64,000 nt of DNA from Methanomassiliicoccus luminyensis B10 (GCF_000308215.1 NZ_CAJE01000012.1:124001-188000); one strand, 5' to 3'. Counted from the first letter of the stretch, positions 42,983-52,587 are shown. Program-made: numbers and translations. The notes: a model not told the origin generated them from the letters alone.

Positions 42983-44422
42983 TCACTCCGTCCCGTTCCG
43001 GGGGCGGGAGCTCTTGAGGTCCATCCCCCACTCCTGGAAGAAGGTGTCCAGCCACCAATAGATATCATGCTCCCGGACCACCGAGCGGAGGGAATCAATG
43101 TGCCGCGTCCTTTCCTCTTCGGGCATGGTCAGGGCGCTGAGGATGGCCCGGGAGGTCATCTCGACATCATACGGGTTGACTATCAAGGCATCCTTCATCT
43201 CCTCGCTGGCCCCGGCGAACTCGCTGAGGATGAGGGCGCCCTGGTCATTGACGGTGACGTACTCCTTGGCCACCAGGTTCATGCCGTCGATGACCGGCGT
43301 CACCATCGCCACGTCGGCCAGCTCGTACAGCACCAGCAGCTCGTCGGAGGGGATGTGGCGGTTGATGTACACGATAGGGGTCCAGTTGGGTGTCTGGAAC
43401 CTGCCGTTGATCCGGCCCACCGTCTCCTCCACCTGCCTCTTCATCTCCCGGTACTCGTGGATCAGGGAGCGGCTGGGCGACGCCACCTGGACGAACGACA
43501 CCTTCCCCATGTACTTGGGATTGCTGTCCAGGAACCTCTCGAAGGCCAGGAAGCGGTTCAGGATGCCCTTGGTGTAGTCGAGGCGGTCCACTCCCAGCAG
43601 GACGCGCTCCACGTCCATCTTCCGGCGCAGCTTGGCCGCTCGCTTGTGCACCACTTCCTCCTCCCCCTTGGCCCGGTAGGTCCCGAAGTCGATGCCAATC
43701 GGTATCGCCCTGACCTTGGTCACATGACCGTCCAGCTCGATCGCATCGTCGGTGACAGAAGCGTCCGGGAACTCCCTCCGGACCGTGCTCAGGAAGTTGC
43801 CAGCGTAGGCATGGGTATGGAAACCGATGAGGTCAGCGTCCAGCAGCCCTTTTAATATCTCATTCCTCCAAGGGATGCAGGCGAACGTCTCCACCGCCGG
43901 GAAGGGGATGTGCCAAAACATCGCTATGCTGGCATCGGGGACCTTGGCCCGTATCATCGACGGCACCAGCGAGAAATGGACGTCCTGCACCCACACGTTG
44001 CTACCCTGGTCCATCTCCTCGACGGCCGCGGCCGCGAACTTCTCGTTCACGCGCTTGTACGCCTCCCAGTACGACTTGTTGAACTGGGCATTCTCCTGGA
44101 ACATGTGGCAGATCGGCCACAGCACTCGGTTGCTGAACCCCAAGTAGTAGTCCGCCACTTCCTTGGTGGACAGCCACACCCGTCGCAAAGTGTACTTGGG
44201 GTCCTCCGGCGGCACCGCGATCCTTCCCCGGGGGTCGCTGACCTCCATGTCGGCGTTGCCGCTCCCCCAGGCTATCCAGGTGCCTCCGGTGGCCTGCATG
44301 ACCGGGTCTATGGCGGTGACCACGCCGCCGGGCGGAACCTTGCACTTCACACCCTTCTTGGTCCTCTCGTGCACATAGGGTTCCCTATTAGAAATCAATA
44401 CCAGTTTCCCGGACCCGCTCAT
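42983..44422 (-). CDS. otsA: trehalose-6-phosphate synthase
   Basis: ATG 44422 gives MSGSGKLVLISNREPYVHER, 479 residues; an upstream frame to 44527 adds only an arginine-rich stretch. GT20 landmarks are present: SNREPY, GGTWIAWGSG, IPFPAVETFACIPWR, DLIGFHTHAYAGNFL, GVDRLDYTKGILNRF and MVTPVIDGMNLVAKEY. It makes trehalose-6-phosphate from UDP-glucose (or similar) and glucose-6-phosphate. No trehalose-6-phosphatase domain is fused and none is adjacent, so the second step must be encoded elsewhere. Confidence 0.94.
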   Translation of the reverse strand: MSGSGKLVLISNREPYVHERTKKGVKCKVPPGGVVTAIDPVMQATGGTWIAWGSGNADMEVSDPRGRIAVPPEDPKYTLRRVWLSTKEVADYYLGFSNRVLWPICHMFQENAQFNKSYWEAYKRVNEKFAAAAVEEMDQGSNVWVQDVHFSLVPSMIRAKVPDASIAMFWHIPFPAVETFACIPWRNEILKGLLDADLIGFHTHAYAGNFLSTVRREFPDASVTDDAIELDGHVTKVRAIPIGIDFGTYRAKGEEEVVHKRAAKLRRKMDVERVLLGVDRLDYTKGILNRFLAFERFLDSNPKYMGKVSFVQVASPSRSLIHEYREMKRQVEETVGRINGRFQTPNWTPIVYINRHIPSDELLVLYELADVAMVTPVIDGMNLVAKEYVTVNDQGALILSEFAGASEEMKDALIVNPYDVEMTSRAILSALTMPEEERTRHIDSLRSVVREHDIYWWLDTFFQEWGMDLKSSRPRNGTE

Positions 44423-44617
44423 CCTAAACGAATGCAATAGGAATCCCCCTTCTCTTGAAGCTATCCCAGGACCCGGTACCCGCCGGGGGCGCAGGAACAG
44501 GAACCTCCGCCCCCGCGCTCTCTCCAAGAACCGCTCTCTCGGTGGTCAGGATACATTATCTCTATTGATACCCATTACCGAACCTTATTAATTAGGTCCT
44601 TCCTCGCTATATCCCGG

Positions 44618-45160
44618 ATGCTTGGCTTTACTCATCTGGTCGTAGTTCTTCTCCTCATCAAGCTGTTCCGTTTGGACAAGAACGAGGCCTTCGCCGCTCT
44701 CCTCTTCGGAGTCTTCATCGATTTCGATCACGTGTTCGGCATGGCCGAGTTCGTCAAGCAGGACGGCATCGAGAACGCTCTGAACCTCGACGCCGCGCTG
44801 ACCTCGGACGTCCAGTGGAAGAGCCTTATGCACGACCCCATGGCGGCCATCATCCTGGTCCCAGCAGCCATCGGCTTCCGATTCGTGGTCCCCCTGCTGG
44901 CGTGGGGGATGCACTTGGTCATGGACTATGTGCAGATCAACTACTTGGGCGTGATGTCGGTGCCGGAGTTCATCCTCCTGGGCATATTGGTGGCGATCTT
45001 CGTGTACATAGAGGCCCGGGAGGTCCAGAACGCCGGGAAACCCATCACCGTCCGCAATCTGTTCGAAAGCTGGGGCTCTCAGGTCGACGATCTCATACGG
45101 GACATGCCGCTGCTGGGCCGGCTCAGCAAGAGGAAAGGACCTCAAGATATCGCCGGGTGA
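44618..45160 (+). CDS. YdjM-like (DUF457) membrane hydrolase family protein
   Basis: The 180-residue protein begins with a hydrophobic helix (LGFTHLVVVLLLIKLF) and has conserved His/Asp pairs: FIDFDHVFG, SLMHDPMAAI and GMHLVMDYVQINYLG. These match YdjM/DUF457, predicted membrane metal-dependent hydrolases. Three to four membrane segments are likely, with a soluble C terminus. Substrate unknown. Its last 38 nt overlap the end of the convergent dehydrogenase gene. Confidence 0.72.
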   Translation: MLGFTHLVVVLLLIKLFRLDKNEAFAALLFGVFIDFDHVFGMAEFVKQDGIENALNLDAALTSDVQWKSLMHDPMAAIILVPAAIGFRFVVPLLAWGMHLVMDYVQINYLGVMSVPEFILLGILVAIFVYIEAREVQNAGKPITVRNLFESWGSQVDDLIRDMPLLGRLSKRKGPQDIAG

Positions 45161-46118
45161 ACTCCCGGGTGCCCAGGCTCCCGCCGGCGTCCCTGGTCCT
45201 GATCCCCTGCTCCAGCGCTGCGGGCACCGCTTTCTCTACCCTGTCCGCTGCGTTCCCGCTGCCTAGGTAGCGGAGCATCATGGCCGCGGAGAGTATGGCG
45301 GCCGTGGGGTTGGCCAGATCCATCCCGGCGATGTCCGGGGCGGAACCGTGGGTCGGCTCGAACAGGGCGAACTTCTCTCCCAGGTTGACGGACGGGGCGA
45401 AGCCCAGGCCGCCCGCCAGCGCGGCCGCCTCGTCGGACAGGATGTCCCCGTACAGATTCAGGGTCACGAGGAAATCCAGCTTCCGGGGCTGCGATACCAG
45501 CGCCGCGGCGGCGGCGTCCACCAAGAGCTCGCTGGCCTCGAGGCCGGACCCCTTCATGCGGTCCAGGAAGACCTCCCTGAACAGGCCGTCGGAGCGGCGA
45601 AGGACGTTGGACTTGTGCACGCATGTAACTTTCTTCCCCCCGTCGGCGCGGCAAAGCTCGATGGCCTTGTCCACGATGCGCCGGCATGCGTACTCGGTGA
45701 CCTTGCGCTCGGTGACGATGCCCCCCGGGACCTCCCTCTCCTCGCCGGTGTACATGCCCTCGGTGTTCTCCCTCACGATGACCACGTCGAGGTCCACCAG
45801 GCCCACGGAGGGGTGAAGCCTCTTCACCGGCCGGATGTTGGCGTACAGGTCCATGCTCTTGCGGAGTGACAGCAGCGGGGACCGGTAATCGGCCCTGTCA
45901 GCGGGCGAGGTGATGGCCCCGAACAGGGCGGCGTCGCTGTCGTTCAGCAGGTCTATGGTGCTCTGGGGAAGGTAGGAGCCTGTTCTCGTATGGCACTGCA
46001 GCCCCATGCACCCCTCGACCATCTCCAGGCCGGGGGAAACAGCTTCCAGCACCTGCACGGCCGAGGCGATGACCTCGGGACCGATGCCGTCGCCTTCTAT
46101 GATGACGGCCCGCTTCAT
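45123..46118 (-). CDS. isopropylmalate/homoisocitrate-type dehydrogenase
   Basis: The start ATG at 46116-46118 overlaps the deoxyhypusine synthase stop (ATGA) and gives 331 residues. It is a beta-decarboxylating dehydrogenase: MKRAVIIEGDGIGPEV, RENTEGMYTGEE, CVHKSNVLRRSDGLF and LYGDILSDEAAALAGGLGFA. Substrate specificity between 3-isopropylmalate (LeuB) and homoisocitrate (AksF, for coenzyme B) cannot be decided from motifs; both exist in methanogens. No leuCD or aksDE partner lies in the window. Confidence 0.9.
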   Translation of the reverse strand: MKRAVIIEGDGIGPEVIASAVQVLEAVSPGLEMVEGCMGLQCHTRTGSYLPQSTIDLLNDSDAALFGAITSPADRADYRSPLLSLRKSMDLYANIRPVKRLHPSVGLVDLDVVIVRENTEGMYTGEEREVPGGIVTERKVTEYACRRIVDKAIELCRADGGKKVTCVHKSNVLRRSDGLFREVFLDRMKGSGLEASELLVDAAAAALVSQPRKLDFLVTLNLYGDILSDEAAALAGGLGFAPSVNLGEKFALFEPTHGSAPDIAGMDLANPTAAILSAAMMLRYLGSGNAADRVEKAVPAALEQGIRTRDAGGSLGTREFTRRYLEVLSSC

Positions 46119-47056
46119 TCGGACTCCAGCCTCTCTACCAAGCTGGCGACTATGATGGGCAGCGCGATGGTAGCGTCCCCCTCCACGGTAACGTGATCGG
46201 CGGTCTCCTTGACCTTCCCCCACGATACGGCCTCGCGCACCTGCGCGCCGGACAGGGAGCCGTCGTACTCCACCGCGGTGGTGAGGTAGACGGCGTGGTC
46301 CAGGCCGCCCCGGAACTGGCTCCACCAGATGGTATGGTGCTTGGAGATGCCGCCCCCGATCATGATGGCGCCGGCCTCCTTGGCCGTGAATATGATGTCC
46401 ATGAGGTCCTGCTCGTCCTGGAACAGGTTCATGGTGGTCTTCCGATGGTCCTGCCAGTACATCCACATCTGGCTCCCGAAGGAGCCGTCGGTGATCCCCG
46501 GCACGAACATGGGAACATTGTTGCGGTGGCACCAGTGGACCAGGGAATTCTCGTCGTCCACACGGGCGCCGACCTCGTCGATCAGCTCGCGGGTGGAGAT
46601 GGTGGTACGGTCCTTCATGATCTGCCGGAACATCGGCTGAAGCTTCCTCTCCAGTATGGTCCCGTAGCTGGAGTTGGGTACCAGGACGTTGCCCAGGCGG
46701 TTGACGCCTTCCTTGTGCAGCTTTACGTCGTCCATCAGGAAGTCGCCGTGGTAGTAGGACTTCCACACCCTGGCCAGATCGTGGTCCAGAGTGCCGCAGG
46801 TGGTTATGATTACGTCGACGAGCTTCCTCTTCACCAACTCGACGATGACGCCCCTGGTCCCGGTTGCCATGATGCAGGCGGGGAACGACAGGAAGGTGAT
46901 GCAATCGTCCTTTCGGACCATCTCCTCGACGATGTCCACGGCCTCGGCCAGCTTCCTGCCGGTGAAGCCGCCGGAGCTTCCCATCTGGCGGATGAGCGAA
47001 TCGACGGTCATGGGCTGGTCGAGCTTGATGTCCTTAACGGGTCTTTTTGCCTTCAT
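46115..47056 (-). CDS. dys: deoxyhypusine synthase
   Basis: The 313-residue enzyme transfers the aminobutyl group of spermidine to a lysine of initiation factor aIF5A. Family features are FLSFPACIMATGTRG, DVIITTCGTLDHDLAR, FVPGITDGSFGSQMW and GGGISKHHTIWW, which contains the catalytic Lys. It is the first gene of a two-gene unit with the dehydrogenase downstream. The pairing is probably operon convenience; no functional link is known. Confidence 0.94.
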   Translation of the reverse strand: MKAKRPVKDIKLDQPMTVDSLIRQMGSSGGFTGRKLAEAVDIVEEMVRKDDCITFLSFPACIMATGTRGVIVELVKRKLVDVIITTCGTLDHDLARVWKSYYHGDFLMDDVKLHKEGVNRLGNVLVPNSSYGTILERKLQPMFRQIMKDRTTISTRELIDEVGARVDDENSLVHWCHRNNVPMFVPGITDGSFGSQMWMYWQDHRKTTMNLFQDEQDLMDIIFTAKEAGAIMIGGGISKHHTIWWSQFRGGLDHAVYLTTAVEYDGSLSGAQVREAVSWGKVKETADHVTVEGDATIALPIIVASLVERLESE

Positions 47057-47123
47057 TTAGAGGTCCCTTTCATTTCAGTATAGTGGTCCAAGCAATCCCC
47101 TCGTCCTAATTATAATATTTGTT

Positions 47124-47714
47124 TTACCGGGCGGAGGGTTCGGGATCCTTCCACTCCTTCACGATGGCCTCCAGCCGGGCGCGGGAGGCCTCCTGGTCGC
47201 CGCTGTTGTCCAGGACCGTCCATCCTTCTGACAGCGCCAGGGTGACGGCCCGCACCCTGGTCAGGGCGGAGAGGTTCTCGAACATCTCCTCCTCGTCCCG
47301 CCGCGTCGCGATGCGCTGCAGCGCCGTTGCTGGGTCGACATCCACCAGGAGCAGCCTCGATGGGGCGGGCAACGTTCTGGATAGGACCGCGTATCCTATC
47401 CCGGCAAGGCGGCCCGGCAGGTACGCCGCGGCCATTAGGTACCTGACGAAGATGACCACGTCATGGTCCCTGGATCGTCGCCTCAGGAGGCTCAGCGACA
47501 CCAGGAGGTCCGCCAGGAAGAAGAGGGAGGCCAGCGGGTACATGAGGCGCTCTTCGCCCTGCAGGCACCTCCGGGCCAGCCGGCCCAGCCGCCTCTCCGA
47601 CGGGTGCACCTGCACCAGCACCCGCTCCCCCCTTTCGCGGTAGTGCTCCTCCATCCACCTCGCCACGGTGGACTTGCCGGAGCCGTCGATGCCGTCGATA
47701 ACGATCCATCTCAT
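47124..47714 (-). CDS. thymidylate kinase-like protein
   Basis: The ATG at 47712-47714 gives MRWIVIDGIDGSGKSTVARW, 196 residues; a longer frame to 48239 only reads antisense to the phosphate transporter. The P-loop and the overall order fit dTMP kinase. However the usual DRY-type motif after strand 3 reads VIFVRYLMAAAYLPG, lacking the Asp, so a different nucleoside-monophosphate substrate is possible. It is divergent from the phosphate transporter, with a TATA-like GATATCATAT between them. Confidence 0.78.
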   Translation of the reverse strand: MRWIVIDGIDGSGKSTVARWMEEHYRERGERVLVQVHPSERRLGRLARRCLQGEERLMYPLASLFFLADLLVSLSLLRRRSRDHDVVIFVRYLMAAAYLPGRLAGIGYAVLSRTLPAPSRLLLVDVDPATALQRIATRRDEEEMFENLSALTRVRAVTLALSEGWTVLDNSGDQEASRARLEAIVKEWKDPEPSAR

Positions 47715-47880
47715 CCTCGCCTCTCCCGGGGCAACATCACGGAAAGGGCTATCAAGGATATCATATGGGGCCTCTTCATCCCGGCCGCCGCGACGACCTC
47801 GGGGGAGCACCCCCATCCCATATGGCCGCCGGCCGCCAAACAAGATATACGCGCATGGCGATGGCCGTGCGGTGGCATAA

Positions 47881-48912
47881 TTGGCGGACGTGGTCCTGGT
47901 AGCCCTGGCGGTCGTCGTCGTCACCGCTGTATTCGCCTTCACCAACGGGTTCCAGGACTCCGCTTCGTCGGTGGCGACCATGATCGCTGCCGGGGCCGCC
48001 ACCCCTCGGCAGGGGGTGCTGTTCTCCGCGCTCTTCAATTTCATAGGCGCGGTCCTGGGAGGGAGCGCCGTTGCCTTCACCGTGCAAGGCCTGGTCTCCG
48101 TGAACGTGGGCATTGAGCTAGCCGCGGTGCTCCTGGCCGCGGTGGTGTCGGCCACCGCCTGGAACCTGGTCACCTGGTGGTTCGGGCTGCCGTCGTCATC
48201 CACCCATGCCCTGGTGGGCGGTCTGGTGGGCGCGGGCATCGCCGCGGCGGGGGCCGGCAGTGTGTCCTGGGGGCTCGCCGAGCTGGCGAACGGTCAGCTC
48301 ACTGGCATCTCCAAAGTGGTGGCGCTGCTGCTCCTCTCGGTCCTGGCCGGTTTCCTGGGCGGGTACCTGGTCAAGAAGCTGAGCCTGGGCCTGCTGCGCA
48401 ACGCCAAGCGGGGCATCAACGGTCCGATAAGGAAAAGCCAGTTCCTCACCGTGGCCGCCCTGGCCTTCGCCCACGGGGCCAACGATTCCCAGAAACAGAT
48501 GGGGGTGATGACCATGGCCCTGCTCTCCGCGGGACTGGTGGCGACCGCGAGCATCCCGGTGGAGGTAAGGCTTCTGTGCGCTCTAATGGTGGGCTTGGGG
48601 ACCATCGGCGGCGGATGGAAGATCATGAAGACCCTGGGCCGTAAGATCTACCGGATCAAGCCCGTCGACAGCCTGGGCTCCCAGATAGCTTCGGTGGCGA
48701 CCATCGTAGGCTCGACCCTGGCGGGAGCGCCGGTATCGTCCAATCAGGTGGTCTCGTCCAGCGTCATGGGGGTGGGAGCGGCCGAGAACGCCCGGCTGGT
48801 CCAGTGGTCGGTGGGGAAGCAGATGGTGGTGTCGTGGTTCATCACTATCCCCGCGGCCGCCCTGTTGTCCTCGCTCATTTTCATTATGCTGGAAGTGCTT
48901 ATAGGGGGATGA
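47881..48912 (+). CDS. pitA: PiT-family inorganic phosphate transporter
   Basis: The 343-residue protein starts at TTG 47881 and has about ten transmembrane helices. The two inverted PiT signatures are present: FAFTNGFQDSASSVATMIAA near residue 17 and FAHGANDSQKQMGVMTMALL near 195. GLPSSSTHALVGGLVGAGI and GAPVSSNQVVSSSVMGVGAA are the repeat-linked substrate motifs. It imports phosphate with protons or sodium. It is followed 10 nt later by a DUF47 gene, the usual partner. Confidence 0.94.
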   Translation: MADVVLVALAVVVVTAVFAFTNGFQDSASSVATMIAAGAATPRQGVLFSALFNFIGAVLGGSAVAFTVQGLVSVNVGIELAAVLLAAVVSATAWNLVTWWFGLPSSSTHALVGGLVGAGIAAAGAGSVSWGLAELANGQLTGISKVVALLLLSVLAGFLGGYLVKKLSLGLLRNAKRGINGPIRKSQFLTVAALAFAHGANDSQKQMGVMTMALLSAGLVATASIPVEVRLLCALMVGLGTIGGGWKIMKTLGRKIYRIKPVDSLGSQIASVATIVGSTLAGAPVSSNQVVSSSVMGVGAAENARLVQWSVGKQMVVSWFITIPAAALLSSLIFIMLEVLIGG

Positions 48913-48922
48913 GGTCGGGAGC

Positions 48923-49564
48923 ATGGACGAGGGCAGAGGGTTGAAAAGGGGAGGAATAATCGACTCCATATTCCCGCCGAAGTACGACTTCCAAGGCATG
49001 GTCAGAGACCAGGCCGACATGGCCAAGGAGGGGGTCCGCGCCCTGGTGGACTGGCTCAAGGATGGGAGCATGTCCTCCCCCGACACGCTGATCTCGATCG
49101 AGCAGAAGGCCGACGATGCCAGGCACCTGATGGAGGAGAAGCTCATGGAGGCATTCTCCACCCCCTTCGACCGTCAGGACATATACTCTCTGGCGAGGCA
49201 GATCGATTATATCCTTAATTACTCCCTCTCCACCGCCCAGGAGATGAGGGCCTTCGAGCTGCCGCCCGACGGGGCGATAATGGGCATGGCGATGGCCCTT
49301 CAGTACGGGACCGCATCGGTGGCCGAGGCCGTGCGCATCGTGGGGACCGAGACCTCCCACGTGGACCGCATGGTCAAGGAGATGCGCCGCGCCGAGCGCG
49401 AAATAGAGGCGATATACATCGAAAGCATGAGTTCGGTGTTCAATAACGACGATCCCATATTGGCTATGAAGAAGAGGGAGGTGTACCACCACCTCAAGGA
49501 CGCCGGGAGGACCCTGAGCGTCACCATTGACGTTCTGCACCGCATCGTGGTGGGCATCGCCTGA
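48923..49564 (+). CDS. DUF47 (PhoU-like) partner of the phosphate transporter
   Basis: The 213-residue protein is all-helical, as PhoU-like DUF47 proteins are: SIFPPKYDFQGMVRDQADMA, a conserved SIEQKADDARHLMEEKLMEAF, and FDRQDIYSLARQIDYILNYS. The acidic EQKADD and DRQD stretches are metal-binding in this family. It is thought to regulate the cognate PiT transporter and is co-transcribed with it here. Confidence 0.9.
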   Translation: MDEGRGLKRGGIIDSIFPPKYDFQGMVRDQADMAKEGVRALVDWLKDGSMSSPDTLISIEQKADDARHLMEEKLMEAFSTPFDRQDIYSLARQIDYILNYSLSTAQEMRAFELPPDGAIMGMAMALQYGTASVAEAVRIVGTETSHVDRMVKEMRRAEREIEAIYIESMSSVFNNDDPILAMKKREVYHHLKDAGRTLSVTIDVLHRIVVGIA

Positions 49565-49721
49565 TTCGAAAACCGCCCTGCGGGGACGAAAAGCGGCCAT
49601 ATTAAAATTATTGCCCCAGCACCCTCTGCCAGATATGAATTTTATCAGACTCCGGAATGAACAAACCATATATACATGTACCATAATTACGGGCGAAAAA
49701 CCTTGAAAGAGGGTTCTATGT

Positions 49722-51893
49722 ATGGAAATTGACGCATTGGTTTATCTTATACCAATAGCGGGGATAATCGGTCTGCTCATCGCGGTCCTCCTTACCAGGA
49801 TAGTCCTGAGGAAGGATACCGGCACCCCTGAAATGAAGGCCATAGGGGATGCCATCCGCGAGGGAGCGATGGCCTATTTGGCCCGCCAGTACAAGACGAT
49901 CGCCGTGATTAGCGTGATCCTTGCTGTGATCATCGCTATCGCATTGAGGTGGGAGATCGCTGTCGCGTTCCTGTTGGGCGCGGGCTTCTCGTGCCTCTCC
50001 GGGTACATCGGGATGTATGTATCCGTAAACTCCAACATCCGGACCGCCAGCGGCGCGAGGAGGAGCCTCAACGAGGCCCTGCAGACCTCCTTCCGCGGCG
50101 GCGCCGTTTCCGGTCTCGCCGTGATCGCTTTGAGCCTTCTCGGCGTCGCGGGCATATTCTTCCTCTACCTCCTGTTCGTGGTTCCCGAGCCCCTCACCAG
50201 CCCGCTTGGGTATGGCTTGGAATCCTGGCATGTGGTGGAGACCCTGAACCTGGCCGTCGGGTATGCCTTCGGTGCATCCTTTGCTGCGCTGTTCGCCCAA
50301 CTGGGCGGCGGCATCTACACCAAGGCCGCCGATGTCGGTGCTGACCTGGTCGGAAAGGTCGAGGCCGGCATCCCCGAGGACGATCCCCGGAACCCCGCTG
50401 TCATCGCTGACCTGGTCGGCGACAACGTGGGCGACTGCGCCGGCCGTGGTGCCGACCTGTTCGAGTCCACCGCCGCTGAGAACATCGGCGCCATGATCCT
50501 CGGTGCCGCCATCTTCGGCTTCACTGGGAACGCCAACTGGGTGTTCTTCCCTCTGGTGGTCATGGCCTTCTGCCTGCTGGCTTCCATCGTCGGCATATTC
50601 CTCGTCAAACTGAGGAATGAGAACGAAGAGCCCATGAGGGCCCTGAACCGCGGGTACTATGTCACCGCCGTCATCGCCGCGATAGGCATATACTTCCTGT
50701 CCGACTACATGCTGGGCACCTGGCACTTCTTCGTTTGCGCTGTCATCGGCATAATCCTGTCGATCGCCATCGTGTTCATCACCCAGTATTACACCTCGGG
50801 CAGCTACAGGCCCGTGCGCGAGATCGCTAGGAACTCCGAGACCGGCCCGGCCACCAATATCATCTCTGGCTTCTCCATCGGTCTCGAGACCACCGCTGCG
50901 CCGATCATCGCCATCGCGATCGCTCTCCTGTCCTCCTACTTCGTGGGGCAGGAAGCCGCCTACGCCCTGCTGACCAACCCCGGCGCCAACGAGGTCTTCA
51001 TCTTCGGCCTGTTCGGCACCGCAGCAGCAACCATGGGTATGCTGGCCACCGCCGGATTCGTACTGGCCATGGATACTTTCGGGCCGATCACCGACAACGC
51101 CGGCGGCATCATAGAGATGTCCCAGCAGCCCGATGAGATCCGCAACAGGACCGACAAGCTCGACTCGGTCGGCAACACCACCAAGGCCCTCACCAAGGGA
51201 TATGCTCTGGGGTCCGCAGCCCTCGCCGCGTTCCTGCTGTTCGCCGCCTTCTTCCAGGAGGTCGCGGTAAAGCTGAACCAGCCTCTGCTCGAGGTCTTCA
51301 GAGTCGACCTGGCCCAGCCCCCGGTGTTCGTTGCCGCCCTCATCGGCGGCATGCTGGTGTTCCTGTTCTCCTCCCTGGCCATCCGCGCTGTCGGCAACGC
51401 TGCCGGCGACATGATCAATGAGGTCAGGAGGCAGTTCAAGGAGAAGCCCGGCATTCTTGCCGGGACCGAGAAGCCGGACTACGCCCAGTGCGTGGACATC
51501 TCCACCAAGGGCGCCCTGAAGGCCATGATCCTGCCGGGCATCCTTCCGGTGGTCACACCCATCCTGGTCGGTCTTATCTGGCGCTTCGCCTACCCCGATG
51601 CGGCCGCTCAGATGTCGGTACAGGCGGTCGGCGGCTTCCTAATGGTCGCCACCATCACCGGTATCCTCATGGCCATCGTGCTCAACAACGGCGGCGGTGC
51701 CTGGGACAACGCCAAGAAATACATCGAGTCCGGGCACCACGGCGGGAAGAAGTCCCCCGCGCACGCTGCCGCTGTGGTCGGTGACACCGTCGGCGACCCC
51801 TTCAAGGACACCGCCGGTCCGTCCCTGCACGTGCTGGTCAAGCTGCTGTCCACCATAACATTGGTGTTCGCGAGCTTGTTCATCATAACGTGA
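49722..51893 (+). CDS. hppA: membrane-bound pyrophosphatase, K+-independent type
   Basis: The 723-residue protein has about 16 helices. The pyrophosphate-binding signature DLVGDNVGDCAGRGADLFES lies near residues 230-249 and TKAADVGADLVGKVEAGIPE just before it. The segment GNTTKALTKG has Lys at about position 488, where K+-dependent enzymes have Ala; Lys marks the K+-independent, proton-pumping group. It converts pyrophosphate from biosynthesis into an ion gradient. A TATA-like box (CATATATAC, about 49669-49677) lies roughly 50 nt upstream. The gene stands alone. Confidence 0.94.
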   Translation: MEIDALVYLIPIAGIIGLLIAVLLTRIVLRKDTGTPEMKAIGDAIREGAMAYLARQYKTIAVISVILAVIIAIALRWEIAVAFLLGAGFSCLSGYIGMYVSVNSNIRTASGARRSLNEALQTSFRGGAVSGLAVIALSLLGVAGIFFLYLLFVVPEPLTSPLGYGLESWHVVETLNLAVGYAFGASFAALFAQLGGGIYTKAADVGADLVGKVEAGIPEDDPRNPAVIADLVGDNVGDCAGRGADLFESTAAENIGAMILGAAIFGFTGNANWVFFPLVVMAFCLLASIVGIFLVKLRNENEEPMRALNRGYYVTAVIAAIGIYFLSDYMLGTWHFFVCAVIGIILSIAIVFITQYYTSGSYRPVREIARNSETGPATNIISGFSIGLETTAAPIIAIAIALLSSYFVGQEAAYALLTNPGANEVFIFGLFGTAAATMGMLATAGFVLAMDTFGPITDNAGGIIEMSQQPDEIRNRTDKLDSVGNTTKALTKGYALGSAALAAFLLFAAFFQEVAVKLNQPLLEVFRVDLAQPPVFVAALIGGMLVFLFSSLAIRAVGNAAGDMINEVRRQFKEKPGILAGTEKPDYAQCVDISTKGALKAMILPGILPVVTPILVGLIWRFAYPDAAAQMSVQAVGGFLMVATITGILMAIVLNNGGGAWDNAKKYIESGHHGGKKSPAHAAAVVGDTVGDPFKDTAGPSLHVLVKLLSTITLVFASLFIIT

Positions 51894-52020
51894 GCTGGCC
51901 CAAACCCCCAAACCCTTTCACTTTTCCTTTTATCCAGCATCCGGAAAACGTCTATTTTCCAGCACCCTAGACTATAAATAAGGGTTTCCTCATCCCCAAT
52001 TATCGTTCAGAGGATATGCC

Positions 52021-52587
52021 ATGTATTTGCTTACAACGAAGGAGAAGGTCGTACGCATACCCCCAGAAAAACTGGGGGACGATCTCACTGACGTTATAAA
52101 CCAGCTGAGCTGGGAGTCCTTCGAGGGCAGGATCGAGGGGAGCGATTCCCTCACCGTCCTGGTGTCCAAGATAGAGCCCCAGGGTCCTGGACGTATAGTC
52201 CACGGCGACGGCGCCATCTACCAGAAGGTCAAGTTCGACAGCCTGGTGTTCCGCCCCCAGCTCCAGGAGGTCATCGAAGGGACCGTAGTGGAGGTGCTGA
52301 AGTTCGGTGCCTTCGTCCGCTTCGGCCCGCTCGACGGTCTCCTTCACATCAGCCAGATAATGGACGACCGCATCGATATCGACCCTGACAACGGCCGCTT
52401 GATGGGCAAGGATACCAAGCGTGACCTCAAAGTCGGGGACAAGGTGCGGGCGCGCATAGTGGCCCTTAGCCTGAACGAGAGGAGCCCGCGCGAGTCCAAG
52501 ATCGGCCTGACCATGAGACAGCCCGGACTGGGCAAGCTGGAGTGGATCGAGGAAGATCGGAATAAGGTGGCCGGGGGTTCCGCATGA
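52021..52587 (+). CDS. rpo7: RNA polymerase subunit Rpo7 (RpoE1)
   Basis: The 188-residue protein has the Rpo7/RPB7 layout: an N-terminal RNP-like tip domain (MYLLTTKEKVVRIPPEKLGD) and a C-terminal S1/OB domain (GTVVEVLKFGAFVRFGPLDG, about residues 85-165). It forms the RNA polymerase stalk with Rpo4. A TATA box (CTATAAATAA, about 51972-51981) precedes it. spt4 overlaps its stop by 4 nt. Confidence 0.95.
   Translation: MYLLTTKEKVVRIPPEKLGDDLTDVINQLSWESFEGRIEGSDSLTVLVSKIEPQGPGRIVHGDGAIYQKVKFDSLVFRPQLQEVIEGTVVEVLKFGAFVRFGPLDGLLHISQIMDDRIDIDPDNGRLMGKDTKRDLKVGDKVRARIVALSLNERSPRESKIGLTMRQPGLGKLEWIEEDRNKVAGGSA

Noticed and set aside
46119-46904. N-terminal extension of the isopropylmalate-type dehydrogenase
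   Set aside because: It is an out-of-frame reading of deoxyhypusine synthase; MKRAVIIEGDGIGPEV is the natural start.
47715-48239. N-terminal extension of the thymidylate-kinase-like protein
   Set aside because: It is antisense to the phosphate transporter and precedes a clear P-loop start at 47714.
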